From: Candidatus Accumulibacter phosphatis
GTDB taxonomy: Bacteria; Pseudomonadota; Gammaproteobacteria; Burkholderiales; Rhodocyclaceae
DNA length: 64,000 nt
Direction: 5' to 3'
Assembly (NCBI RefSeq): GCF_012939955.1
Contig: NZ_SPMY01000019.1
Coordinates: 3,782-67,781 of the forward strand
Shown: piece by piece, positions 36,941 through 46,737 of the stretch
Layout: each line of letters begins with the position of its first letter
Position numbering within the stretch: position 1 is the stretch's first letter
Position numbers and translations under genes: made by a program
Notes under the pieces: model-generated
The model's input: only the letters and a program-made list of their open reading frames with translations
Databases searched by the model: none
Told to the model about the DNA's origin: nothing

Positions 36941-37963
36941 TCATAAGCCGGCGCCCCAGCGATACTGCCAGGCGAGCCCGAGCAGATCGAAGTTGTTGCC
37001 GGTGCGGGCTGAAACGCCACTGCTACCGTAGAGCTTGATCGAGTGGTGAATAGTCACCGGAAATGCGAGGGTGGCGCCAAAGCGCCAGTTCTGCTGCAGA
37101 TCGCTGCCCAGCGTGCCGTCGAGCGTCGTACGGCCGCCGGCGAAATAGGTGGCGTCCAGCGAGGCCCAGATACCCCCGCTAAAGCTGTGGATCAAGTGCC
37201 CCTCCAGCGAATAGAGCGCTTCCTGCGAACGCTTGTTGCCGTTGAAGAAGTCCTTGTTGTCGGTGAACAGGGTTGCCGCCGCCGTACCCTCCAGCGTCCA
37301 CCGCCCGAGCGCTTTGGAGAGCCCCAGTTCGGGCTTGAATGACCAACGGTTGCTGCCGAGATTGACTGCTTTGCTGTTGTCGTACTGGCCCAGCGGCGGG
37401 CTCACGCGCAGGCTCGCACCGACGATCAGGTCCTGCTCGTAGGCGGCAAACTCGCGCAGCGAAAGTGCCGGTGCGCCGAAGACGTTGACCGACAACTTGA
37501 GCACCGGATCGGCGAAACCGGAGACGTCGCGGCGGAGCACCTCCCCTGCGAAATTGGCATTTCCGCTCAGTTCGGTGTAAGGGACGATGATGTTGAGCTT
37601 GGCCGACTGGCCGAAGAAGTCGAGCACCCGCCCATAGGCGAGGATTGCACTGGAAGTCGTCAGCTGCGGATCGGTCACCGCCAGGGAACTGTCGAAAGCC
37701 AGGCCGCCGCGGGTATACCCGTAGCCCGCGATCAGGAAATTCAGGCCGATCGGCGCGTTGGAGTAGGAGCGCGGCTCCATGTCCTGCGCCTGCGCAAAGG
37801 AGGATAGGAAGAGCGTGCCGACAATCTGCCCGGCAGCGACAAGCAGCGCGCGGAGGGCGCGACCAGGCTGGGCAGAGAAGCGACGCCGGGATGCCGGTAA
37901 AAGGCGTGCGAGTATGCCCATCACTCTGAAGAAAGGGGGCTGCCGGCGCATCACGAACATCAT
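36941..37963 (-). CDS. MetA-pathway-type outer-membrane transporter
   Basis: This protein of about 340 residues has a long N-region and signal (LVAAGQIVGTLFLSSFAQAQ), followed by a beta-barrel typical of the 'phenol degradation MetA' family (RSYSNAPIGLNFLIAGYGYT, FFGQSAKLNIIVPYTELSG, FADPVLKLSVNVFGAPALSL, C-terminal LAWQYRWGAGL). Such proteins are thought to pass hydrophobic or aromatic compounds across the outer membrane. The ATG at 37963 overlaps the stop of the MscS-like gene by 4 bases, placing it last in the pqi-linked operon. Confidence 0.85.
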   Translation of the reverse strand: MMFVMRRQPPFFRVMGILARLLPASRRRFSAQPGRALRALLVAAGQIVGTLFLSSFAQAQDMEPRSYSNAPIGLNFLIAGYGYTRGGLAFDSSLAVTDPQLTTSSAILAYGRVLDFFGQSAKLNIIVPYTELSGNANFAGEVLRRDVSGFADPVLKLSVNVFGAPALSLREFAAYEQDLIVGASLRVSPPLGQYDNSKAVNLGSNRWSFKPELGLSKALGRWTLEGTAAATLFTDNKDFFNGNKRSQEALYSLEGHLIHSFSGGIWASLDATYFAGGRTTLDGTLGSDLQQNWRFGATLAFPVTIHHSIKLYGSSGVSARTGNNFDLLGLAWQYRWGAGL

Positions 37964-40719
37964 GGCAGCGCACTCGCTGCCGGCGATGGCGGCCCTGCCG
38001 GTGGTGCAGTGGCAGCATCGCCCTGAGCCGGGACGCTGCCCTGGCCGCCGACGAGCGCAGGCCCCGAGCGAAGGTGCAGATCGCGCTGCGGGAACGGAAT
38101 CTCGATACCATTCTCGCTCAGCACCGCGTCGATGGCGAAGTTGAGTTCGTGCGTTACGCGCAGCCGCTTGTCGAAGGAACCAACGAACGCGCGGACCTCG
38201 AAGTCGAGTGAGCTGTCGCCAAAGTCCATGAAATACACCGACGGCGACGGCTCCTGCAGCACGTCGGCGTTGCCCTGCACCACCTCCAGCAGCAGCCGCT
38301 GGACGAGCGCGATGTCACTCCCGTAGGCGACGCCGACCTTGAGCAGCAGCCTGGTGGTCTGGTTGGAGAGCGTCCAGTTGACGACGCTGCCCGTGATGAA
38401 GGCCTTGTTCGGGATGATCACTTCCTTGCCGTCGAAATCGAGCACCGCGGTGGCACGCGCGCGGATGCGTGCGACGGTGCCGGTGACATCACCAACGGTA
38501 ACGATGTCACCGATGCGGATCGGACGCTCGGCGAGAACGATCAGTCCGGAGACGAAATTGGCGACAATCTCCTGCAGGCCGAAGCCCAGGCCAACGCCCA
38601 TGGCGGCGATCAGCCAGTGCACGTCGTCCCAGGCGATGCCGAGGATGCTGAAGGCGCTGACCATGCCGACGGCGGCGAGCGCATAGCGGGTGATGACCTT
38701 GATCGCGTAGGTGGCGTCGGCCTCAACCTCGAAGCGCTGCAGCAGGACGATGTCGAGCAGAGCGCCGACATTGCGCACGGCGACCGCAGTGACCACGGCA
38801 ACGACGATCGCCAGGAACAGGTTGCCGACGGTCAGCGGCAGCGTCGTGCTCTGACCGTCTACCGTGGCATGGTAAGTCCACAAGGGATGGTCGATGATCA
38901 CCGACAGCGCCGGCAGGCCACCTTTCCACACCCACCAGATGCCGCCAAGCAGCAACAGCGTGATGAACAGGTCGAGCAAGGATCGCGTCTGCTCGCTGAT
39001 TGCGGCGATGTCGAGCCTGGTTATCGGCGGCTCGGCCACCTCGCTCCCATCCTCGCCGCCCTCCACCGCTGCCTCCCGGGCCAGTCGCAAGGCCTCCAGA
39101 GCCTGGCGACGGCGCAGGCGTCGGCGCTCGACCTGCACCCATAGCGCAATCAGACCGTAGAGCGCCACCGCGCCAAGGACCATGAACAACGACATCAGGA
39201 TATGGCCAAAGAAATAGGCCGCGGCGACCGAGTAACCGGCGGCACTGAGCCCGGCGATCGCCAATGGCACAGCCAGCGCAGCGCCGAACCAGAGGGCATA
39301 GAGCCGAACCGCCCAACTACGCGGTGCGCGCGCGTACAGGCGCTGGATCAGGGGGCTCCGGCGGCGCAGCAGGCGGCCCAGGAAAAGCGCGAAAACGAGC
39401 ATCGCCAGGGTGAAGCTCATCCGTCCAAGGCTTTCCCGGTTCGCAAACGGCGCATGGTCCAGTCCGTTCAGCGCGACGAGGAACAACAGCGGCACGAACA
39501 TCAGGGTGAAGCGACGTAGCGCCTGCCCGGAAAAGCTCAGCAATGACTCGTCCCAGCCAAAGTGACCACCGGCAACGCCACGGCGATCGAGCAGCCCGGC
39601 AAAGGCAGACAGCGCCAGCAGCAGCTTGGCACTCACCACCAGGGCAGCGGCAAGCGCCAGCGCGAAGCGCTGCGCATCGGGGGCCGTCCGCAGCAGATCC
39701 GCCGCTGTCCACAACAGCAGCGGGCCGGGCAAGGCCAGCGCCAGGGTGATGGCCAGCGCGGTAACCGTGTAGCCGATCCAGTAGCGCTCGGCATTCCCTG
39801 CACTCGGGGCGAGGGCGACGAGCTTGGCTTGCAGGCGCTGGCGGGCGAGAAACAGCGTGAGGGCAAGCACCAGGGCCAGCGTCGGCCAGAACGGTCGCCA
39901 CGCCAGCTGCCCGCCGAGAGTAAGAACTGCCGCGCGCCAGTTGGCGGCTGAAGTCATCCATGCCCACGACGGAGCGAGCTCGCTGATGGTTTGCAGGCTT
40001 GGCCGCGCGGGCACCCAGAAGAGCAGCCGGGTCAGCTCCGTACGCACCGCCTGCGTTCGCTGCACCAGCGCGAGAGCGGCGGCATCATTGGCCTGCAAGG
40101 CTTGCGCCAATTCCTGCTGCAGCTCGTCGAGGCTGGTCAGCAGGACTTGCTGCTGGCGGAGTAGCGGCCGCGCGACGGCCGCGAACTGCGGCCATAGGGT
40201 ATCCGGGAGCGCTGGCTGCGCCGTCCCGAAACGCAACACGACGGCGGTCTCCATGTCCGCGAGTTCGTCCAGCGCATGTTCCGCCTTAAGGCTGGTATCG
40301 CTCGCCGCTTCCAGCAGCTCTTTGCGCACGTGCCGCGCGGCGTCGAAACCCTCGACACTGGGCAGCAAGCTCAGTTGCTCGATAACCGTCTGCGAAAAAA
40401 TCTGGCCCAGCGCATGCACCTGCGCGTGCCGCTCGATGCGCTGCATGCGTTGCTCGAGTTGCTGCTGACTGTTGCGCTGCTGCACGAGATCGCTGCGCGC
40501 CCGCTCGAGTGCCGTCTTCGTTTCAGCAATCTGAGCTGACAGGCGGGAATTCTCCGCGGCGATGGCATGGGCCAGAGCAGCCGGCGCGGCCACTTCCGCG
40601 CGTACCGGGAGCGCCACGAGCAGCGCCATGCCGACCAGCACGATGATCGCCGGGTAGCGGATCAGCGCACTGCCGAAACGCCCGGCGTAGATGCCCAGGG
40701 CGCGCAGGAGTCCGTTCAC
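37960..40719 (-). CDS. MscS/MscK-like mechanosensitive channel
   Basis: This 919-residue inner-membrane protein has a signal segment (YPAIIVLVGMALLVALPVRA), a periplasmic coiled-coil region (ENSRLSAQIAETKTALERAR, QQQLEQRMQRIERHAQ) and about eleven helices. The C-terminal MscS core has MGVGLGFGLQEIVANFVSGL, ERPIRIGDIVTVGDVTGTV and KEVIIPNKAFITGSVVNWTL. It resembles the MscK/MscM large subtype rather than small MscS. It probably gates under membrane tension. The GTG start at 40719 overlaps the pqiC stop by 4 bases, so translation is coupled to the lipid-transport genes. Confidence 0.92.
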   Translation of the reverse strand: MNGLLRALGIYAGRFGSALIRYPAIIVLVGMALLVALPVRAEVAAPAALAHAIAAENSRLSAQIAETKTALERARSDLVQQRNSQQQLEQRMQRIERHAQVHALGQIFSQTVIEQLSLLPSVEGFDAARHVRKELLEAASDTSLKAEHALDELADMETAVVLRFGTAQPALPDTLWPQFAAVARPLLRQQQVLLTSLDELQQELAQALQANDAAALALVQRTQAVRTELTRLLFWVPARPSLQTISELAPSWAWMTSAANWRAAVLTLGGQLAWRPFWPTLALVLALTLFLARQRLQAKLVALAPSAGNAERYWIGYTVTALAITLALALPGPLLLWTAADLLRTAPDAQRFALALAAALVVSAKLLLALSAFAGLLDRRGVAGGHFGWDESLLSFSGQALRRFTLMFVPLLFLVALNGLDHAPFANRESLGRMSFTLAMLVFALFLGRLLRRRSPLIQRLYARAPRSWAVRLYALWFGAALAVPLAIAGLSAAGYSVAAAYFFGHILMSLFMVLGAVALYGLIALWVQVERRRLRRRQALEALRLAREAAVEGGEDGSEVAEPPITRLDIAAISEQTRSLLDLFITLLLLGGIWWVWKGGLPALSVIIDHPLWTYHATVDGQSTTLPLTVGNLFLAIVVAVVTAVAVRNVGALLDIVLLQRFEVEADATYAIKVITRYALAAVGMVSAFSILGIAWDDVHWLIAAMGVGLGFGLQEIVANFVSGLIVLAERPIRIGDIVTVGDVTGTVARIRARATAVLDFDGKEVIIPNKAFITGSVVNWTLSNQTTRLLLKVGVAYGSDIALVQRLLLEVVQGNADVLQEPSPSVYFMDFGDSSLDFEVRAFVGSFDKRLRVTHELNFAIDAVLSENGIEIPFPQRDLHLRSGPALVGGQGSVPAQGDAATAPPAGPPSPAASALP

Positions 40720-41282
40720 GGCGTCTGAATCGCGACCGCAATTTCACCGCTGACGCGCGCCAGGGCGCGGCTGTGCGCGGCGACCAGGGCATCGAAATCG
40801 CCGCCGGCAGTTGTCTCACGTACCAGCGATCGTCCGCTCCTGGAAGTGTCGTCGGCGACACGGCGAACGGTCCATATGGCCTCGATCACCACCGCATCGC
40901 CCAGGGTCGATTCGAACTTCTGGATATCGATACGGACCTGGTAATCGGTCGTCGTTTGCGTGCTCTGGCCATAGGGCCAGACGCGCTCCGTCGCCAGCTC
41001 CTGCGCCAGGTTTGCCGCGATCACGCGCGTAATGTCTTCGGGGAGCGGCGACGCCCAGCGGTTGAATTCGTCGAGGCGCACCTCGTTTGCGCCCGCATGC
41101 ACGACGATCTGCGGTCGATCGACCACCGTCGGCAACGCCACCGGACCGACGGCGACCGACGGACCCGATGCCTTGCCGCCCGTTGGGCTCGGGCCGCTCA
41201 AAGTGTAGAAGCGTGACGTCGGCGAAGCACAAGCGCTAACGATGGCGAGCAGCAGGCAGGCGATGACAGTCCGATAACGCAT
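40716..41282 (-). CDS. pqiC: PqiC-like outer-membrane lipoprotein
   Basis: This 188-residue lipoprotein has a signal with lipobox (LLLAIVSACASPTSRFYTLS). Members of this family (PqiC, DUF330/ABC transport auxiliary) anchor the PqiB tunnel at the outer membrane. Conserved features are VAVGPVALPTVVDRPQIVV, DEFNRWASPLPEDITRVIAA and the closing DFDALVAAHSRALARVSGEI. The ATG at 41282 follows GAGGAG and lies 18 bases after pqiB. Confidence 0.9.
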   Translation of the reverse strand: MRYRTVIACLLLAIVSACASPTSRFYTLSGPSPTGGKASGPSVAVGPVALPTVVDRPQIVVHAGANEVRLDEFNRWASPLPEDITRVIAANLAQELATERVWPYGQSTQTTTDYQVRIDIQKFESTLGDAVVIEAIWTVRRVADDTSRSGRSLVRETTAGGDFDALVAAHSRALARVSGEIAVAIQTP

Positions 41283-41300
41283 CGGGGTTTCTCCTCAGTC

Positions 41301-42965
41301 TCAGTTCTTGCCGCGAAGCAGGGCTTCGGGATGGCGATCGAGATAGTCGGTCAGCACGCGCAGCGAACGTGCCGCACGGGCGACTTCACGCATCGCTTCG
41401 CGCAACTCCTGCTGGCCCGGTGAATCCGGTGCCAGGAGCCCCTTGTCCGTATTCTTGATCATCCGGTCTGCGGACGCGGTGGCACGACGAATCTCGTCAA
41501 GCACCTTCTTGAGCTCCGGGGTGACGTCCGAATCGAAGCGCTTGACGGCCTGGTCAGCATCCTTCAGCGTCTGATTTAACGTTACCAGCATTTTCCGGGT
41601 GTCGGCGCCGATTGCCTCGTACGGCAGCTTGTCGAGCTTGGCGAGAATGCTGCCGATCTTCGCCTCGAAGTTCGGCAGGGTGCTCGGAATCGACGGCACC
41701 ACCGATTTCTCTCCGCTCCAGTCGATCTTGACCTTCCGCGCATCGGGGTGGAAATCGAAAGACACGTAACGCTGGCCGGTCAGCAGGTTGCCGCTCTGAA
41801 TCTGGGCTCGCAAGCCGAAGTCTTCGACCATCCGCTCGAAGAAGGCCTCGCGTCTGGGACTGACGCGCGCCAGCATTTCGCCGCGGACTGGCTGCGCGTC
41901 GTGCATTTGTGCAATCAAGCGCTCGGGATAGACGACGAACTCGACGCGGCCGCGCAGGCGCTTGCTCTTCGGTTCGATGTCGAGGCCGACATTGGTGACT
42001 TCGCCGCCTGCCAGCCCGAGCAGAGTGACCGGTGCGCCGACCGACAGCCCGCGCAGCGACTCGTCGAAATGAAGGACGTAACGCCTCGCCATCGGCTCCG
42101 GCTGCTTCATCGCCGTTGCCTGATCGCCGTGCAGGATGAACTCGGCTTCGGCGGCGGCCGGTTCCGTTTGCGGTGAAAACGGTGGCGTCTCGAAGGCCAG
42201 CCCGCCAGCAATCAGCGCGATCATCGACTGCGTACGCACGTCCAGACCATCGGCGTCGATCGACAGATCGAAGCCGCTGGCGTTCCAGAAACGTGTTCCA
42301 GGATTGACGAACTTATCGTAGGGCGCATTCACGAAGACCTTGATCTCGACCGCCTGGCCATCTTCCGTCAGCTCGTAGGCGACCACCTGGCCGGCTGGCA
42401 GGCGTCGGTAATAGACCGGCGAACCGATACCCAGGGAGCCCAGGTTGTCGGCCTTGAGCAGGAATTGCCGCCCGGGCTGATCGCCGGTGATGATCGGCGG
42501 CACTTCGAGTCCGCTGAAGCTGCGCTGGCTGCGGTCCGCCTTGCCGGCCTCGAAACCGATGTAGTTGCCGGAGAGCAGCGTGCCGAGACCGGAGACGCCA
42601 CTCAGCGTGATACGTGGCTCGACAACCCAGAATTTCGCGTCCTCGACCATCAGGCCGGCCGCGCTCTTGGCGATCTTGGCGGTCACCGTGACGCTGCTGT
42701 AATCGTCGGACAGTTGTACGGCGGCCACCTGACCGATATTGACGTCCTTGTACTTGACGACGGTCTTGCCGGCTTCGATGCCCTGCGCATTCTTGAAGAC
42801 GATGCTGATAAGCGGGCCTTCGCTGAGAACGCGTTGCACCGCGATGCCGACGGCGACCACCGCGGCAAGGATCGGAATGATCCACACCACCGAAATGCGG
42901 GTTCGTTTCTTGCGCACAACGGTGGCCTGCGGGAGTACATCATCACTAGTGCTGCGCTCAGTCAT
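41301..42965 (-). CDS. pqiB: PqiB-like MCE intermembrane lipid-transport protein
   Basis: This 554-residue protein has one N-terminal membrane anchor (RISVVWIIPILAAVVAVGIA) followed by three MCE/MlaD domains (starting near GPLISIVFKNAQGIEAGKTV, LLKADNLGSLGIGSPVYYRR and VLHFDESLRGLSVGAPVTLL). A helical C-terminus (PNFEAKIGSILAKLDKLPYE, LRVLTDYLDRHPEALLRG) would form the needle-like tunnel spanning the periplasm. PqiB moves phospholipid between membranes. The ATG at 42965 overlaps the pqiA stop by 8 bases. Confidence 0.95.
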   Translation of the reverse strand: MTERSTSDDVLPQATVVRKKRTRISVVWIIPILAAVVAVGIAVQRVLSEGPLISIVFKNAQGIEAGKTVVKYKDVNIGQVAAVQLSDDYSSVTVTAKIAKSAAGLMVEDAKFWVVEPRITLSGVSGLGTLLSGNYIGFEAGKADRSQRSFSGLEVPPIITGDQPGRQFLLKADNLGSLGIGSPVYYRRLPAGQVVAYELTEDGQAVEIKVFVNAPYDKFVNPGTRFWNASGFDLSIDADGLDVRTQSMIALIAGGLAFETPPFSPQTEPAAAEAEFILHGDQATAMKQPEPMARRYVLHFDESLRGLSVGAPVTLLGLAGGEVTNVGLDIEPKSKRLRGRVEFVVYPERLIAQMHDAQPVRGEMLARVSPRREAFFERMVEDFGLRAQIQSGNLLTGQRYVSFDFHPDARKVKIDWSGEKSVVPSIPSTLPNFEAKIGSILAKLDKLPYEAIGADTRKMLVTLNQTLKDADQAVKRFDSDVTPELKKVLDEIRRATASADRMIKNTDKGLLAPDSPGQQELREAMREVARAARSLRVLTDYLDRHPEALLRGKN

Positions 42966-44313
42966 TCTCGTTCTCCATAGGGCCAGCGGCATCCCAGATC
43001 AGTCGGGGATCAAAGGTCTCGGCGGCAATCATCGTCAGCACCACAACCACCGCAAAGAACAGTACCGCAGGGCCAGGCCGGACCACCATCAGAGGCTCAA
43101 GTTGCACCAAAGCCACGGTGAAAGTGACGACAAAAACATCAAGCATCGACCAGCGGCCAATCAGTTCGACCATTCGATAGAGGCGCGCCCGCTGGTGACA
43201 ACCGCCGCGCATGCCGCGGTGCACGCTGATTAGTAGATAAGCCAGGGCCACCAGCTTTCCCAGTGGCACCATGACGCTGGCGATCAGGACGATCAGGGCC
43301 AGCGGCCACGATCCGGAGGCGAAAAGGTACACCACGCCGCCCATGATGGTGTCGGCCTCCGACGAGGCGAAAGTACTCGTGGCCATCATCGGCAGCATGT
43401 TCGCCGGGATATAGCAAACCGCCGCCGCAATCACCAGCGCCCAGGTACGCTGCAGCGAATAGGCGCGGCGAAACTCGAGTTCGGCACCACAGCGAGGACA
43501 ATGCCCCGGATCTTCCGGGTGCACAGGCCGCGACAGGAGCTTGCAGGTCTCGCAGGACACCAGCCCCATCTGCGCTGCAGTGCGCGCAGCTGTGCTCAGC
43601 GACAGGCTCATCGCCCTCCCCCCGGCAAGGCTCGCCTGATCGACGGCCTGCGTCGAGGCCTCTTTACCCGTCTCCCAGTCTACCAGCTTCCAGATTTCTC
43701 GGGCATCGAAGCTGACCATGATCGCCGGCACCAGCACGGCCAGCAGACCCATCGCATACATGCCGATGCCGGGGTCCACGCTGGCCAGCTGGGCAATCTT
43801 GATCAAGGCCACGAGAACCCCGAGCGACATCACGTCGTACATCGACCAGGGCTGCATATGCAGACTCCAGCGCAAGATCTCGCCGACCCAGTGCGGCAGG
43901 CGGGCGCGCTGCGAGCGCCTCGCGGTAAGCAACACGGCCAGCATCAAGACCATGAAAAATGCCGGCGCAATGACCCCGCAGAACATGACGATGGCGGCCG
44001 CAATCTTCTCGCCCTCGTGCCACAGCTGCCAGGCGCCGCCGACGATTGTCGTGCTCGCGTGCCGGCCAACGGCCGACAGGCCGATCATCGGCGTGACGTT
44101 GGCAACGACGAAGACGATCGCCGCGGTAACAGTCAGCGCCAGGGGTATCTGCAAGGGATCGGTCGGCCGCGCGGCCAGGGAGTAGCCGCAACGCGCACAG
44201 AGCGCCTTGCCGCCAATCGGCAGAGGCGGAATCCGCTGCAGCAGGTCGCATTCCTGGCAAGCCATCAGCGGCTGCGACGCAGGGGTACGGCAACTGCTGG
44301 CGGAATCAGTCAT
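42958..44313 (-). CDS. pqiA: PqiA-like inner-membrane protein
   Basis: This protein of about 451 residues has two tandem PqiA domains, each preceded by a Cys4 zinc ribbon (CQECDLL...CARCGY near residue 20; CETCKLL...CPRCGAE near 255) and four helices. Typical motifs are ANVTPMIGLSAVG, LRWSLHMQPWSMYDVMSLGV, PANMLPMMATSTF and IGRWSMLDVFVVTFTVALVQ. PqiA is the membrane partner of the PqiB tunnel. The ATG at 44313 is preferred to an in-frame TTG two codons earlier. It follows the FadL-like gene by about 55 bases. Confidence 0.95.
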   Translation of the reverse strand: MTDSASSCRTPASQPLMACQECDLLQRIPPLPIGGKALCARCGYSLAARPTDPLQIPLALTVTAAIVFVVANVTPMIGLSAVGRHASTTIVGGAWQLWHEGEKIAAAIVMFCGVIAPAFFMVLMLAVLLTARRSQRARLPHWVGEILRWSLHMQPWSMYDVMSLGVLVALIKIAQLASVDPGIGMYAMGLLAVLVPAIMVSFDAREIWKLVDWETGKEASTQAVDQASLAGGRAMSLSLSTAARTAAQMGLVSCETCKLLSRPVHPEDPGHCPRCGAELEFRRAYSLQRTWALVIAAAVCYIPANMLPMMATSTFASSEADTIMGGVVYLFASGSWPLALIVLIASVMVPLGKLVALAYLLISVHRGMRGGCHQRARLYRMVELIGRWSMLDVFVVTFTVALVQLEPLMVVRPGPAVLFFAVVVVLTMIAAETFDPRLIWDAAGPMENEND

Positions 44314-44368
44314 CGCCAAGAGCCAGCAGCGCGACGCTCATCTGACATACACCGCCCCCCTTCGGCCA

Positions 44369-45700
44369 CTAGAAGAACTTCCAGTTGTAGTAAGCAGCAA
44401 CATAGATAACGTCGGTATTGTTGTACGAGCCGACGACCTTGCCGCGCCCGCCAAGCGCCACCGGTGCCGTCGTCTGCAGCTGGGTATCGAGCTTACCGCC
44501 GTACAGGTACTCGGCGGCAATGCCCCAGTAGGTGGTCTTGCTGAGCTGCTGCTCGCCGCCAACACCGAAACGCCAGGCCGAGTTTACCGGCAGCAACGGC
44601 GAGACGTCGCCCGACTGCATGCCGGAGTCGTAAGCAACACCAAAGTTGAGCAGCCAGGGTTCGCTCAGGCGGTGCTGCGCGCCGAGCGCGACGTGCCAGG
44701 TATCATTGAAGTTCAGGTTCTGCGTCAGGCTGACCGGATCATTGGTGTCCGAGATGCCCAACTGCACCTCGCCGAACTTGGACCACTGCTGCCAGCCAAC
44801 GCTGCCGAGCACCGCCCAGCGATCATTGACCTGGGTAAACACGCTGGCCATCGCCTGCTGCGGGACATTGATCCCGACCTTGATGTCGGCGTCGAGTGTG
44901 CCGCGGTTGCGCAGTATGGTGGCCAGATCGGGGCCGAGGTTGGAAAACTTGGCCGGTCCCTTGAAATCCAGATCGATCTGCGAATTCCAGGTCAGCCCCA
45001 GGCGTGTGCCCGGATCGATCTCATAGAGCAGGCCAAGGTTGAGCCCCCAGCCCCAGCTGCGGTCGTCCATCTTCAGTCGGCCGTCGCCAAGGCCAGGCGC
45101 CGGATTGTTGATCGCCACGTAGTTGGTGTAGATGCCGTACATGGCATTGACGCCGGCGCCGAGCGAAAGCTTGTCGTTTACCTTGTAGGCGATCGAGGGC
45201 AGCAGGGAGATTCCGAGCAGCGTCGTTTCCTGCACGTAGTAGCGCCCGACCCAGTCGTTGTCGTAGCTCAACGGCGCACCGAAGTTGCCGGTGACCGCAA
45301 AACCGAGCTTGAGGTCAGGCGACACGCTATAGCTCAAAAAACCGCCGCCACCGGGGAACCAGCCATTCGAGCCAACCGCGTAGCCGCCGTTGTCGCCGCC
45401 AAGTCCGGGTGAGGTGCCCGTGTCGGCCGAGAACTTGGTGTTGCCCCAGAGCAACTGCCCCCCGGCCAGGAACTGCGTCCCCTCCAGCCTCGTCATGCCG
45501 GCAGGATTGCTGAGCACCGTCGACGCATCCTGCGCGCGCGCACCGTAGCCGGCCGACGCCAGACCGACGTCGGCCGTCCCGACCTCGTAGGCAATCAAGC
45601 CGCCGGCCATCCCCTGGCCGGCGGCCAGGGCGCCGGTGCACAAAACCAGCTTCACCGCCTTGCGGCACGCTGTACCCATCTCAAGCTGCCAAGTCATCAT
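44369..45700 (-). CDS. FadL/OmpP1/TodX-family outer-membrane transporter
   Basis: This 14-strand barrel protein of about 443 residues moves long-chain fatty acids or other hydrophobic compounds inward. The mature N-terminus and NPAG hallmark are visible (YEVGTADVGLASAGYGARAQ, DASTVLSNPAGMTRLEGTQF). Downstream are SLLPSIAYKVNDKLSLGAGV and the usual aromatic C-terminus (IYVAAYYNWKFF). The start is uncertain among GTG 45706, ATG 45700 and ATG 45679. It lies directly upstream of pqiA in the same orientation and may lead that operon. Confidence 0.9.
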   Translation of the reverse strand: MMTWQLEMGTACRKAVKLVLCTGALAAGQGMAGGLIAYEVGTADVGLASAGYGARAQDASTVLSNPAGMTRLEGTQFLAGGQLLWGNTKFSADTGTSPGLGGDNGGYAVGSNGWFPGGGGFLSYSVSPDLKLGFAVTGNFGAPLSYDNDWVGRYYVQETTLLGISLLPSIAYKVNDKLSLGAGVNAMYGIYTNYVAINNPAPGLGDGRLKMDDRSWGWGLNLGLLYEIDPGTRLGLTWNSQIDLDFKGPAKFSNLGPDLATILRNRGTLDADIKVGINVPQQAMASVFTQVNDRWAVLGSVGWQQWSKFGEVQLGISDTNDPVSLTQNLNFNDTWHVALGAQHRLSEPWLLNFGVAYDSGMQSGDVSPLLPVNSAWRFGVGGEQQLSKTTYWGIAAEYLYGGKLDTQLQTTAPVALGGRGKVVGSYNNTDVIYVAAYYNWKFF

Positions 45701-45822
45701 CGTCACCCATCCGCAATTGAATAGCCGTCAATTTCTTCGCCGCGAGCGGCCGCCAAGCGCGGGAGCGAACCACTGATGCCGCGGAAGAGCCAGCTGCCGC
45801 TCGCTCCTCCACACACCCGAAA

Positions 45823-46356
45823 CTACCGCCAGCCAACGCCGCGACGCCCGACCCCGACGCCGTGGAAGCCAACTCCGACGCCGCCGCCGGGACCAATCCA
45901 GTCGATGAACAAGGCAGTCACGCCGCCGCTCGTCGGCACCGTGCCTTCGATAAGCTTATAACTGTACACTAGGTCCTTGCCGTCGACGACCGGCTTGCTG
46001 ATCTCGACGATGGTCAACGTGTTGTTCTCTTTGCCCGGCTCATAAACCGACAGGGTGGCATTTGGCGGATCGGCGCTGAAGTTGTTCGGTCCCGCCGCAG
46101 CTGTCCACTCTTCAAGATAGGCCGCCAGCGTGATATGGCCGGCGACGCGCACCGGCCGATCCGAGAAGTAGATCGTCTGTGGCGCGACGTTGACCAGGCG
46201 CAGCGTCGTGTCGTCGGCTTTCAGCCTTTCAGCGCTTTGCACGAACATCAACTGAAGCTTGCTTTCCTCCCCTGCAGTTGCGGGGTTGAGCAAAGCACCA
46301 AGCGGGGCAGCCGCAACCAGCGCGGCAGCGGCCACGAAATTCCGTCTTGCATTCAT
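45823..46356 (-). CDS. Exported protein with Gly-rich C-terminal tail, unknown function
   Basis: This protein of about 177 residues starts MNARRNFVAAAALVAAAPLG, an Arg-Arg-containing signal peptide that could be Tat or Sec. The core (LQLMFVQSAERLKADDTTLR, QTIYFSDRPVRVAGHITLAA, YLEEWTAAAGPNNFSADPPN, ATLSVYEPGKENNTLTIVEI, KPVVDGKDLVYSYKLIEGTV) looks like a compact beta domain. The tail is Gly/Val/Arg-rich. ATG 46356 has AAAGG 8 bases upstream. No family was recognised with confidence. Confidence 0.75.
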   Translation of the reverse strand: MNARRNFVAAAALVAAAPLGALLNPATAGEESKLQLMFVQSAERLKADDTTLRLVNVAPQTIYFSDRPVRVAGHITLAAYLEEWTAAAGPNNFSADPPNATLSVYEPGKENNTLTIVEISKPVVDGKDLVYSYKLIEGTVPTSGGVTALFIDWIGPGGGVGVGFHGVGVGRRGVGWR

Positions 46357-46467
46357 CGTCGTACCTTTCGTCAAAAAAAAAAGCGGGCCTCGGCGATCGC
46401 CGCATCATGGCAAAGAAATTGGCAGCGGCATGGCCCGACCTTGCCGCGCCGGTATCGCCCGCGCGCC

Positions 46468-46737
46468 CTACTGCGTCAGCTGATTGAGGATCTTTTTCTT
46501 CGCCGCCTCGTAATCGCTGGCGCTGATCAAGCCCTGGTCGTACAGCGACTGCAGTTCCTTGAGCCGCTGTTGTGGCGTCTTGGTCTGGCTGGCGTTCGCC
46601 GCGGCCTGATCGGCGGCAGCCGCCGCCTGCTGGGCCGATGCAGCAGAGGCATTGGCTGCGGCCTGCGCCGAAGACGCAGCCGCGGCTTCCTGCGAAGCGG
46701 CCGCATTTTCATTACCCGCATCCTCAGATTTGCCAAT
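46468..46737 (-). pseudogene. SHOCT-domain C-terminal fragment
   Basis: The frame ends with RLKELQSLYDQGLISASDYE and AAKKKILNQLTQ, a clear SHOCT short C-terminal domain. It is preceded by an Ala/Ser/Gln-rich stretch (QEAAAASSAQAAANASAASA). There is no start codon between the in-frame stop at 46738-46740 and the conserved part, and an upstream neighbour frame (RSSLQLELANL) may be its displaced N-terminus. It is therefore broken or frameshifted. Confidence 0.6.
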
